DNA of 64,000 bases from Curvularia sp. ZM96 (taxonomy: Eukaryota; Ascomycota; Dothideomycetes; Pleosporales; Pleosporaceae), in assembly GCA_022457065.1 (NCBI GenBank), contig JAJGBQ010000001.1, forward strand, positions 5,394,001-5,458,000, written 5' to 3'. The position numbers were made by a program, and so were the translations under genes. How positions within the stretch are numbered: position 1 is the first letter of the stretch; the number at the start of each line of letters is the position of its first letter. This document shows positions 1 through 11,200 of this stretch, in pieces. The notes under the pieces were generated by a model that was not told the origin of the DNA, did no database searches, and saw nothing but the letters and a program-made list of their open reading frames with translations.

Positions 1-1458
1 CTATTTGCAGCCTTGCGTCCAACAAGTACTGTGCATATTTGCCCGATGGAAGGAGCTTTCGCTGCCCAGGCAGTGTACTTGGGCATCGCAAGGAATGTGA
101 CGGGTTGATGCGCTACCGCTTCACTCTGCGGAGATCTGTAGGTACATTTGAAAGACGGGGTTCGAAAGCAATGCCGTCATGCATCTCCCAGTCGCTTGGA
201 TACTTTACTAGGATGGATGTTGCTGTGTCACGTATCCGCTGCCACGGGATTCGTGGGTGTGCATGTGAGTCTAGCACCAGACCAACGCCGGGTAGCAGCC
301 TCCACATAATTTTCTCTGCGGGATGTTGGTGCTTTCCTTGCTCGGGCTGAGAGACGGATGGACGATTGCTTGGAGTTGTCTAGATCGCCAAGATTGCACG
401 GCGGAAGGAAAATGGCGGGGCTAGGGGGAAGGAAATTGGAGGAGGAACATAGTGTGGACATGATGACAGTGTGGTTCCTAAGATCTTAAAGAATTTCTTA
501 CACTAGAATTTTGCGTAGTATACGGTGTCTTGATTGCAATAAGCTCCTTTGCTCATATGGATCGACACTATCATCGCTGCCCTATTCAAGCTGATATCTT
601 TAAACATAGAGCTTTTTGGACTTGGTGAACTTGATTCGGTCATCGGGTTTATGCGGTAGGGATACATTTATTTAGCTTTCCGGTCGGACCGGACATTGTC
701 CAGTCAGGCTAGGCATCGCAGGAATGAGTGTTATGCCAAGCAGCAAAAGATAATAGAAGGGTCAGTTTTAAGTTGATTGCTGTTGTTGGTCAATGTTATT
801 ACAGTGTGGCAAGAAAAGTATGCTAATTTTGGCTTTCAGGGAAGACGTTGTTCAACCTTTGTTAGGTACTCCGTGCATGTACAGCGTTGGGAACCCAGTG
901 GCCAAGCAAGGCACATGCCACGACGTGACGATGACAGTAAATACGTTTTGAAGGTTGTTCTCAAGACAGTAGCGTGTACCCTTGTATACGATGTAGCCTT
1001 TAAGGAGTATCCTAAACACTCTTTATCATCATCTGTATCTCGAGTCTACGGATAATAAGTGGTAAAATACCAAATGTCTGCTCATAACATACCGACATAC
1101 GAAGATACCAGGGCTGCTGTGTTTCTAAGCTTTCGTTTTTCCCGCTACAATGGGAGAAGGTGACTGATTGGGAAGTGTGACTATAATATTCTCCTATGTC
1201 TGGGTTGATCAACATACTCAATATCATTCGCTCACCGGAACCATGCCTTGCAGTACTCAAACCATGAGAGCAAACAACGCAGCAATTGTGTGTGATGGGG
1301 AGGATAGAATCTTAATGAAAGACTCGAAAAGCTATATTACCATTAAACAAGGCTGATACGAAAATTCAAAGTTAGTCTCTACATCCTATCCATTTCCAGA
1401 GGGTATAACCATAACATTCAGTGGATATCATTGAATTCGATGTATAAGAATATAGCCG
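1..1458. other. Left-edge stretch without a supported gene
   Basis: No conserved protein was recognised on either strand. Short open frames exist but have no recognisable domain. Bases 3-350 on the plus strand stay open from near the window edge and carry several cysteines after a TTTGCAG acceptor-like site at 5-10, so a 3' exon of a gene lying to the left cannot be excluded. The rest looks like ordinary intergenic DNA plus the 3' flank of the minus-strand transporter gene. Confidence 0.5.
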
Positions 1459-3282
1459 TTATGCCCGTCCTTCATGCTCGTCATCACCTTCTTCTTCTTT
1501 CCATCTACTACGTAGCCACTTCAATTTAAACCAATCGCTCAAGGCCTCTTGACTCTTACTTTCCGAGCCGTAGGCCCAACTCCTTCTGACTCGGGATGTA
1601 TCGGGCATGTCTGCATCAGACAGGTCGCCATCTGAATCGGGGTGGTTGAGTAATGGTGAGGAGGAAGAAGGGTCGGCAGGTTTCTTCCCCTGGGATACGC
1701 TTCTGGTTTGTCGGCCAAGGCCTTCGAACCAGGACCGTCGACGCATCTGGTTGAGCCAGGCTGACTGTGGGTTGTTTCGTCGTGGTGGCAGAGTGCCTGA
1801 TCTTGGCCGGTGTTCAAGATCCACTGATCGGATAGCGGGTGAGGGCAAAGTCTCGCGGTCATTGAGCTCGTCCCATATTTCGTGTGTTTCCTCGGAAATA
1901 GTCAGGCGCCGTCTTCGCGACGGTCTGCGGGGATGGGTATTCGTTTGTAAAGTGTTCAAAGCCCCAGTATCCAGTGATAATCGCTTCTTGGGGTTGGCCA
2001 GAGGTCGAGCAGGGCCAGCCGGTGTCCGGGCTAACAGCGGTGTTGTTTCGTCAAGAGACTTGGTCTTGGTGTGCGCTGTGAAATAGCCGCGCTCGCCTCC
2101 AGCTTCCTCATCAGTAAGTTTTGGAGACATAGGACCTTCGGGAATGTGACTATGTGTTATGCCGATACCCGGCTGAAGCACCGTGTTGGGTATCGGAATC
2201 CTGCCCACCTTGCTTGCTACTGGTGACATTGGTTCTTCCTCGTTGTCCTCGAGACGCCAGCTCAAGCAGACAACACCTGCAAGAAGAACCACAGTACCGA
2301 GCGCAATGAGTCCAGCATGGAGACTCGACAGGCGATCACCCTGGTTGAAGTAAATCAATCCGTCTATAATGGCGATGATGTTATAGACACAGAAGACTAG
2401 CGGATAGAGGACACTGGTACTACACAACTTGAGTCCGCGATGCATGTAGTAGAGTTGCGTTAAGGCGAACACAACCAATCCGATCAGGATCATCCAGGAC
2501 TGCCAACGGTTGAATTCGTTATGGCGATCGACGATTGTGCGAACCAACAATTCAACGGCGCTCTTAGCAATGAGCAGCGAATGCGCAGATAAGATACCGC
2601 TTACGCACCCAAAGAACATTCCTCGTACCAGGCGTAGTCGGGGAGTGGCGCGGGGATACATGCGCTTCAGGACCCAGTTGGCGACCACCAAGAGAACCAC
2701 GACAACGCCCGTAATGCTCATCCAAATGAGAAAACTATTCCGTCCCAGCAGAGCCAGCAACTGGTCCAGGTTATGCGATGGTTCGGCAATGGCGCCAAAG
2801 AGGGCTATCAGCAATGCGCCGACAGCAACGAGCAATGTACCGACAAGCGAATACCGTGTAAAGGGTTCGCTGAGGATGATGGAGGCACATATCGAGTTGA
2901 AGACGAGGCCTGATGCCTGGAGGGTAGAGAGCACGGGAAGGGGAAGGGTGGTGATCTGGATAGTGCTGCCGACAATGTTTGCCACGACAAACATGAACAT
3001 GCCCAGCTGTCTCGAGTCAGCGAATCGGCCGCGTATGCAGCAAGAGTATGCGCACCTGCCATCGCCGCCGCCTGTAGGGTGGTCGTCTCTCGTCATCTTC
3101 ATCCTTTTCTTCCTCGAGGAGATGCGACTTGCGCTGGAGCGTAAGGCCGACGCTCTGGATGCTGGTCGAGGCGAGGCCGACCATTACTCCCAGCTACAGA
3201 AGGAATGATCAGCAAACCGTCTTGGAGTCAGTGTTCGTTTTGGACTTACAGCAACGCTCGCGCCTGGCGACAACTCGACCAT
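1459..3282 (-). CDS. NIPA-family (DUF803) magnesium transporter
   Basis: Three exons join in frame: 3282-3250, 3193-3056 and 3006-1459 (introns 3194-3249 and 3007-3055), giving 572 residues. The joined N-terminus contains VMVGLASTSIQSVGL followed by the QRK segment typical of NIPA proteins, and LPLPVLSTLQASGLVFNS matches the conserved core. About nine hydrophobic segments fill roughly residues 10-320. A hydrophilic tail of about 250 residues follows, rich in Ser, Pro and Arg and probably disordered. NIPA proteins carry Mg2+ across plasma or endosomal membranes; substrate here is inferred from family. The gene is divergent from V-ATPase subunit E, with 608 bp between the start codons. The start at 3282 was chosen because splicing restores the first conserved helix. 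Confidence 0.9.
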
Positions 3283-3890
3283 GGTTGTCGATTGGTGGTT
3301 GTCGGTGGACTGCACCTGTGGCTACCTGGGGGTGTAGCGCATGCTGTGCGAAGGGGCAGAGAAGAGATAAGAGACGGGGGCCGGAGAGCGTTGGAGCGGC
3401 ACGAGGGAGCAGTTGGCGGTGGCCGTACAGACGTGGTCGTGGTCGCGAAACGTCACGCTGGCGAGTCGGTGAAGTTGGGGGGTCGAGGGCTAGCCAATGG
3501 GTGTGGCAGGGGTCAGGCGACTGATGATGTAGTAGCGAGGGAAGCTGGCGCGACGAAGTCAGAACGGCAGCCGCGCGCACAGGCGGGCCGAAGGTGCAAA
3601 CAAACAAACAAACAAAAAGAAGCACGAATAAAGAAACGCGCGCCGACAGCAGTTCGAACGCACGACTCCGACCCGGACTTGGAGAGGCGCGTTGTGGCTG
3701 CAGCTGTGGCTAGAGCAGAGCAACGGCGGGCGCGGGCAAGGTCTGGGGCCGCCGCCGCCCATTGGCCAGCCCAGCACATGAACATCGCGCAGCTTGCCCA
3801 AGCTCCGTCACTGCCCATACCATATCGCCCGCCAACTCTCCATCGCCATACACCCACCCCCCTCACAGACACCCGCACACCGTCGCCATC
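3283..3890. promoter_or_regulatory. Divergent promoter region of NIPA transporter and V-ATPase E
   Basis: The 608 bp between the two start codons hold no supported gene. They contain a (CAAA)5 run at 3597-3616 and a C-rich leader just before the V-ATPase start at 3891. The shared upstream region probably carries both promoters. No canonical TATA box was seen. Confidence 0.5.
3597..3616. repeat. (CAAA)5 microsatellite
   Basis: Five perfect CAAA units followed by extra A residues, in the divergent promoter region. The length may vary among strains. Confidence 0.9.
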
Positions 3891-4740
3891 ATGTCGCAAG
3901 TCCACGCCCTCTCCGACGACCAGGTAGGATGCCTGCCCCAGCCGCGCCAGCAGCTCCAGGCAGCTCGAGAGCTCCCCACCTACGTCAACAGCACACGCAG
4001 CTAACAAGCCTCCCCATGGCAGGTCGCCGGCGAGCTCAAGAAGATGACGGCCTTTATCCGCCAAGAGGCCATGGAGAAGGCAAACGAGATCCGCCTCAAG
4101 GCCGACGAGGAGTTTGCCATTGAGAAGTCCAAGCTGGTGCGCCAGGAGCAGGCCTCCATCGACGCTGCGTACGAGAAGAAGTTCAAGCAGGCCAGCATGT
4201 CGCAGCAAATCACCCGCTCCACCGTCTCCAACAAGAGCCGGTTACGCATTCTATCTGCCCGCCAGGAGCTGCTCAACCGTCTGTTTGAGGATGCCGAGAA
4301 GAAGTTGGCCGACGTATCCAAGGATAAGAAGAAGTACCAGACCATCATGAAGAACCTCATCCTTGAGGGTGCATACGCCCTCAACGAGGACAAGCTGCAG
4401 ATCAAGGTGCGCAAGGCAGACGTCGACCTGGCCAAGAAGGCCATCGAGGAGGCTCAGACCGAGTACAAGAAGAACATTTCCAAGGACGTTACCATCACCG
4501 TCGACGAGAGCGACCCGCTGCCTGAGGGATCGTAAGTTTCCGAATTCTGCTTGCTTCTGCCGTGTTTGTGACTAACTTTACCGAAACAGCGCTGGCGGTG
4601 CCATTATTGTCGGCACAAACGGCAAGATCGACATCAACAACACCTTCCAAGAACGACTGAAGCTGCTCGAGTCCCAGGCCCTGCCCTCCATCAGGGTCAC
4701 ACTTTTCGGCGAAAACGAGAACAGAAAGTTCCACGACTAA
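3891..4740 (+). CDS. vma4: V-type proton ATPase subunit E
   Basis: Exons 3891-3923, 4023-4531 and 4590-4740 join to 230 residues, the usual length of subunit E. The short first exon encodes MSQVHALSDDQ, and the protein continues into VAGELKKMTAFIRQEAMEKA, a typical subunit E start. The long charged N-terminal helix (about residues 10-110) forms the peripheral stalk with subunit G. The C-terminal globular part ends in VTLFGENENRKFHD. Subunit E is part of the V1 sector that acidifies vacuole and endosomes. Both introns have GT-AG ends (donors GTAGGA and GTAAGT). Neighbour on the left is the divergent Mg2+ transporter gene. Confidence 0.96.
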
Positions 4741-5203
4741 GAAGCTCTTCTGGACGGCGACCCGGCGACTTCTTACCATCATGACCACCACACTTGCTCT
4801 TCATTCACGTGACGCGGAAATAGAGGGATAAGGGCTTTTTATCTACCATGCACTTGGGGCGCAGACGCTTCCTGCCGAGTCAGCTCTACGCATGCGAGGA
4901 AGAGGGAGAAGAGATTTTCTGTACACTACTCGGAGAGAGAGGTAGCGAGTCAAACTTTGCACATTTACCGTACATGCGGTTTTAGAGAGTCGTCTTTGGT
5001 TGTTGCTCAATATTTTCTACATATGCATATGCTGACCGTAGTCGCCACTAGCTTACACTCGGATATCGTTCCGCTAATCGTTGCGCCCATGTAGATCCAA
5101 AGGAGTAGGTAGCTCATTATACTCCGTGTGTTTTCGTCGTAAATCGTCCCAACAAACCCAAACTTGTGTACATGTTAAAAAAAGAACAAAAAAAGGTCTG
5201 GTA
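4741..5203. other. Convergent 3' intergenic region
   Basis: This 463 bp separates the 3' ends of V-ATPase E (plus) and the Ser-rich membrane protein (minus). It is AT-rich with several A/T runs suitable for 3' end formation. No gene was seen. Confidence 0.6.
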
Positions 5204-6817
5204 TCAATAACCCCTTCCTATATGCACCTCTTCATATGGCCCGTCATATCTTCCGCCCGTATAATAATACTCCGGTATATAATCGTCCGCATACGGATAT
5301 GCAGACTGCGACGATGAACTCGATCCAGCGAGACCAGATGAAGAACTACCAGTCCCACTGTGTTGCGCTGCAGCATGAAAAGGAAAAGGTGCCGGACGAG
5401 AAGGCACATGCGGCGCACCATCTCCCGTCCTTCCCACATCATCACCACTCCAAGCATAACCCACAAAGCCGCCGGGACCATGCACCAGATTCCGTCCTGT
5501 GTTTTTCTTCGCCGCCAACCCCCTCTGATGCTGATAATACCTCCCTAGAACAGGCGAGTCGGCACCGGTCTCGTCCGGCTCCCGCATCTCAGCCACCGAA
5601 TGCAAACTCGACACGCTGACCTGCCGGCCCCGCGCCCGATTAGACGAATGGCTATGGTACAAGCCCGGCGCTATCATTGGCGTGTGCCCATCTTGCATAC
5701 TCATTTGGGTGGCTGCAGGCGGTATCCCGTAGCCGTGGCCATGGTACGCGGGATCGATATCGTATCCGACTTCGTGCTCGTCGTTGTCGTCCCAGTTCCG
5801 GTCTCCGACGCCGTGCTGCGCCCCGGGATTCAGGCGCTCCGTGTAACCGTCTGCATTTGCGATGTGGAAGGAGAAGCGAGGGATGAAGCCTGGTGAGGAG
5901 GGCGGCTGGCTGCCTTCGATTTGGCGCTTTCGTCGACGCCACCAGAGGAAGCAGCCGAAGAGGAGGGCTGCGATGCTGAGGGTGCCAAGGGGTACTCCGA
6001 GGCCGATGGCGAGTTTCTCGTTGCGGCTTAGGCTCGAGTCGCTGGGTGCTGGGGCTACAGTGTCGGTTGGAGTGCTGCTTGGGGGTGCTGAGGTTCGCGC
6101 TGAGGTTGAGATTGGGGTTGTCGACGAAGATTTGGGTGTTTGTAAAGAAGAAGATGATGATGATAATGATGACGACGATGATGACAAAGAAGATGCTGAT
6201 GATGTTAAAGACGATGCTGAAGGAGACGGCGTACTTCGGGTATGGCTAGGGAAGGCCGTGAAAAGCGGTCTTGTGCTCGTGGATGGATCCGCTGCGGCAC
6301 TTGTGAGTTGTGATCCCCACGTTGATCTCGCCGTGCTTGAAACCTGCCACGGGTTCGTTTCTGTCGGCTGATTCGTCACAGATGCAGGTACATCTGTTGG
6401 TGTTGCGTAACTCTCTGGCGGTGCTGCCGTCGGCGGCCCAAACACATCTATGAGATAGCTCTGTATCTCGATTGGCAACTCCCTGAACCACTCCGGTCTA
6501 CTGTTGTCCAAAAACTCTTCCCATAGCATGCGAGATACAGCTGGGACATTAGTCGCAGCAGCCTGTCGGAGCGACTGTGGGAGTGCTGTAAGGAGCACTC
6601 TGACGAAGTCGACTCTAAATCGCGTCGTTAGTACAGATAAAACAGGAGAACAAGAAAGTACTTACGCATCAGGAGATTCCTGTCTAACTTGTAGCCGCTG
6701 GGGATCGACATGTTGCGGCGCGGGCGTGATACCAGGAGGCATTGGTACCACCGCGCCAGACACAAGGCTGAATAGCCCGGTGTCCAGAAGAAAGCTCCAT
6801 CTTCGTAGCGAGTGCAT
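5204..6817 (-). CDS. Secreted-entry single-pass membrane protein with Ser-rich ectodomain
   Basis: Two exons, 6817-6666 and 6614-5204, join across a 51-nt intron to give 520 residues. Exon 1 supplies a start Met followed by a hydrophobic signal-like stretch (about residues 8-24). An extracellular part follows, with a low-complexity Ser/Thr block encoded by a trinucleotide-rich tract. One transmembrane helix (about residues 249-273) ends at WWRRRKRQ, and a cytosolic tail of about 245 residues is rich in Gly, Ser, His and Tyr. The layout resembles fungal wall-stress sensors (Mid2/WSC-like) in shape only; no WSC cysteine domain is present. No enzyme motif was found. Function is unknown; a surface sensor or mucin-like protein is a guess. 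Confidence 0.75.
6146..6202. repeat. Trinucleotide-rich tract inside the Ser-rich protein gene
   Basis: Degenerate GAT/GAA/GAC triplets on the plus strand encode the poly-Ser block of the minus-strand protein. Replication slippage could make the length polymorphic. Confidence 0.75.
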
Positions 6818-8265
6818 GTATGAATGACCTAGGAAAACAAGCGAGCGTGTGTATAAGAGAGAAAAGAAAAGAAAGTCTTCACAAAAAAGACGTTAGACAG
6901 AAAAGCGCCACTGTCTCTCCTAGTCTCAGTCTCTCATATCTGCTCACAACAAAATGGTAAAAGTCGTCGTTTGAAAAGAATCGAGTTTCCGTTCTACCGG
7001 TAAAAGTTCAAGAAAGCGAAAAGTCCAAAGGAATATCCCGTCAGCGAAAAAGCAACATGTATGTAGCCACAGCGACGAGCCCCGACGCCACTCCCGTTCT
7101 AATGTCCCTCTTCCTGCCTACCGGCTCTGGACTCTCCCCCACATCCATCCCTACCTCCATCCAATCCAACCCCAGCATCAAAAATAAACCGCCCAATCGC
7201 AAATCCCGTGGCAAACAAAACGACTACAGCACAGCCTCCGCAGCGCTGTCTTGCCCGCATATAGCTATATCCCTACCCCAGACCTATAAGAGAGCAACCC
7301 GTCGATCCTAAGCCCCCAAGCCGACATTGGTGCTGGCGCTGGTGGCTTTTGGACCCTTGCGCTGCACGCTCAGCTTCTCAGCACCAGCAGCTTAAGTGGG
7401 AGCCTGCGCCCATTTTTAGGAGCTAAAAGTTGACATGTCTCATGGAATTCTCCGTGGGAAAAACCAGAACGCAATGTACATGTTCCGAAATGTAGGACTT
7501 TTGCACAATCTCTTCCAAGTTCAACAAGGCGGAATTTTGCTATGTAGGGAGTAACGACGGACGCGCGGCAAGACAAAGTGGCGACGGCACATTGCATATA
7601 CAAGTTGTGGCGAACATCGCTTCGGCCTTCGCTTCGTTGCCGAACCGCAAACCCCCCAGTCCAGCCCGCTCGCTTTCTTGTAAACGTCAACGTACGACGC
7701 AATCGCAATGTACATACATGTGCAGTCATGATCGCTCGGTAGCGAAGCGACCCGACACTTAGCTCAAACGGTGACCGGAAAAAATGTGTTCAAGAGAGAG
7801 ATGGTGTGTGGCGCAGGCAGGAGGTATGTAAGATACACCTAAGCGATTTTGGGGTTTACCCGGGTTGCGGGGAGGCGAAGTGCGTACATGTGGTTGGCTG
7901 TGTGAAGTGTGACGTAGGTATTTTCGTGTCAAGTACACGTGGGATTTGCTATTCTTAGATAGCGAGATGATGATAGGTGAGATATAGTAGCGTGTTAGAA
8001 AGTGACACGGTGAGTACGGGTTTAGAGCACTGCTATACTAAATACACCTACAAGCGCGTTGGATGCTAAAACTAGGGTGAACTGGGGAAATGGTAGTGTA
8101 GTCTCAACGTCGCGCCCAAGTTCCAGATACCGACTTTACAAAACCACTATCATCAACATATGCTCATTGAATAATACCTCTTCTACTCGTACACACGTAT
8201 AACCAGTAAACCTGCATCCAAATCTCTCCTTCCTTCTCCATCCAACTGCCAACTAACCCCAACAT
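6818..8265. other. Intergenic region of 1.4 kb
   Basis: It lies between the 5' end of the Ser-rich membrane protein and the 3' end of the AAA ATPase (both minus strand). An open frame of 84 codons at 7057-7311 (plus) has no recognisable features. No tRNA, repeat family or transposon end was seen. Confidence 0.5.
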
Positions 8266-11200
8266 CTACACCCTCACCCTAGCTGCATTCTCATTCCTCT
8301 GCATCGCCATACCGAATCCAAAGTCCTTTCTGCGCTTGTTCCCCTTGCGGTCACCATACTGCTCGTCAAACTTCTTGATCGCATTCAAACTGCTCATGTC
8401 CTCGCTGATGCTCGCACTAATCTCCTGGAGCGCCTTGTCAAAGTGGCGGGCGTGCAGGATACGTTTTTCAGGGAACGAGTAGATCTGGCCGCGGACGAGA
8501 TGTGGGGGTTTGGACGGCGTAGAAGATGCTGAGTCAGTGTTGGGCTCGGACTGCGAAATTTCCGACTGTGCGCTCTGCGCTGCGGCTGTTGCAGCGGCCA
8601 GAGCGGCTTGCTCGTTTTCTTCCTTGACGCAGGCCAAGGCTGCTGAGACGGCAATGTTCTTGAGATCGCTTCCACTGTAGAAGGGTGTGCGCTTTGCAAT
8701 GTCTTCTAGATCAACAGACTCATCTAGTTGCTCGCCCTTGAGATGGATGCGCAGGATTTCCTTGCGGTCCGCTTGTGTGGGCAGATCGACGAGGAGGCGT
8801 CGTGGTAGGCGACGAATCACTGCGTCGTCCAGGTCAAAAGGCCGGTTTGTAGCCACCATGACAAACACTGATAGATCGTTCAGCCCATCCCATTCTTTCA
8901 GAAACTGATTGAGAATGTCACGATGTGACGCTCGCTCACGCATTGCGTCTCTGGAAGCGAAAACGGCGTCTGCTTCGTCGAGGAAGACAATACATGGCGA
9001 CAGTTTGCGCGCGAGCGAGAAGATAGCTGCAACGTTCTTCTCGCCCTCACCGACGTACTTGTCCATGATCTGGCTTCCAGACACTTCAAGAACGGAGCTA
9101 CCACTCTCCTTCGCCACCGCTTTGGCAAGGAGCGTCTTGCCAGTACCCGGAGGACCGTACAGCAACGCGCCCGAGATTTTCTCAGTCGCGAGGATACCAT
9201 AACTAAAAGCCTCTGGCCGCAGCAATGACAAAGAAGTGATTGTGCGTATTGATTCTACGGTTTCGGTCGGCACGTGAACTTGGTCGAATGTCGTCTTGAT
9301 TTGGTCAGGGTCCGCGATACCGGGCATCAGTCGTTTTTCGTGCTTGTTAGCGGTAGATGCTATTTTCTGTAGATTCCGCTGGCGTTGTAGAGCCTTCTCA
9401 TCCACAAGTTTCCGTGCAGAATCAGGCTCAAGCTTGGCTTCCATATTGTTAGGCGCGCCCTTGGCCTGCTTTGCGAATCCGGCCGCTTTTTCAAAGTACA
9501 TGTATTTGACGACATCACTGGATCTCAGCAAGCCCATTGCAAGAGCTACGTGTGCCCAGCTAAGTTGACTTGGCGTGTTCCCAGACGCAGCCGACTTTTG
9601 TGTTGGACTCGTAACAAGCAAGCCGAGAGCGGTCAGAGCCACTCTGTGCACTTCGTCGTACGTTAGCACACGATTGAAGTGCGATTCGGAGAAAATTGGC
9701 GCCCATTCGCGGAAGCGTAGTCGGCTTTGGTCCATGTCGGAGATGCTAGCGGCCGCCGATGGGTCCAAAGAACGGAGCATGTCTCGAATATGGTACAGAT
9801 TGATGCGTCGGATTTTGCTCTTTTCTGCTGGCGAAATATCGGCTGAGGGCGCCGTGCCGCTTTCAGATAATGCAATGGACTCGTCAACATGTGACGTACC
9901 GCCGCTTCCGGGCTCTGGTGCCACTACAATGGTTCTGAAGAAACTGCTTTCGCCCTCGTTCTGGAGACCACGAACGCCGCTGTGACTGTTAGCTTTAGTG
10001 CAAGAATATGCTGACAAAGTTTCGTACTCGATGAATGCTAACGGAAGTCCGTACCTGGCATTTAGTTCAGGCGTAAGGTCGCGTGAACATGTGCTTCCCA
10101 CTATCATGATGCTCTCGCCAGCGATACGCCGCCTGCGAACAATTTCCTCTAGTTTTTGGATGATGCGACCGCCATAGTGAGTGGCATTTAGTTCTTTGAA
10201 GTCTTTCACATATACGATCTTGGATTTTGTTGGAACGTTGGGTGGCTCGGATGCCTGACCGACCTTGACCACCAAGTTGATGTCCGGCCTGGCAGCGGCT
10301 GGCAAGGTCGAGTTAAGATCAAGTTCAGCGCTTTGTTCCAGGGAATAGTCAAAGAAAGCCGGGCTTTTGGGAGATGTTTGCTGGTTGTCAGCAGCGTTCA
10401 CCCTGTATAGGCTGTCGCTACCAATGATACCTCGACTTTGCTTTACGTGATTCGAATCGATCAACGCCTCTAAGAGAGCGGCTAGTTTTAGATCCTCGAG
10501 TTGCATTTCGCTCTGACTTTGACTGCGTCCGGGGTCCTCGTTGGAGGCATTGGCAGATGACCCAAATGGGCTAATCGAACCGAGTTGTAGGCCCTTCAGA
10601 TCTTGGGTCATGGCCCGTAAAGCAGGCGTGAGCGCGATGATGGAGAGAGGTATGCCACGGGGACGCATCGAGCTTGGATCAGACTGTCCCACCGACGCGG
10701 ATGAAGACCATTCTGTATCTTCTTCGGCGCCAGTCTCCTGCACATCTGCCACAAAGTCGTTGACCTCTGTACTCAACCGGTAAGTCTCATAACCCAAGGA
10801 TCGGATGGAGCGTGGAGAAGGCTCCGCTCCTTCGCCCAAATAGTCTGCAGCAAGATGGGCAAGATCCTGTGCACTCAATACAACGACATCAGCTCCCATC
10901 TCAAAAGCACAAGATACTACACATGCGTCGATTGGTGCCTCATGCTCGGGCGCAGGCGAATGAAGGATCAGATTTGTCTTGGCAGAGGGGAACGAGTCGC
11001 CGGCGGCTGGCTGTAATGCAGAGAGAGAAGCGGCAATGGTTGCACGAATTTCGGCGACTACCAAGGAGGAAAGATGTCTGGAAGTACCCATTTGCCTGGT
11101 TTTCGCGATCTCTCGTTTCCTAGCGACTATTTCAAGTTTGGCACTCTGTTTCCTCATGGCTTCAATCTTTTTGCGAGAATCCATGTCGAGGTCATCTTGC

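Noticed and set aside
3..350. Open plus-strand frame with several cysteines at the left edge
   Set aside because: It may be a 3' exon of a gene outside the window, but there is no start, no domain, and a competing frame is also open, so it cannot be assigned.
3651..3675. GTTCGAAC-like sequence resembling a tRNA T-loop
   Set aside because: No matching acceptor stem, D-arm or anticodon arm could be found on either strand.
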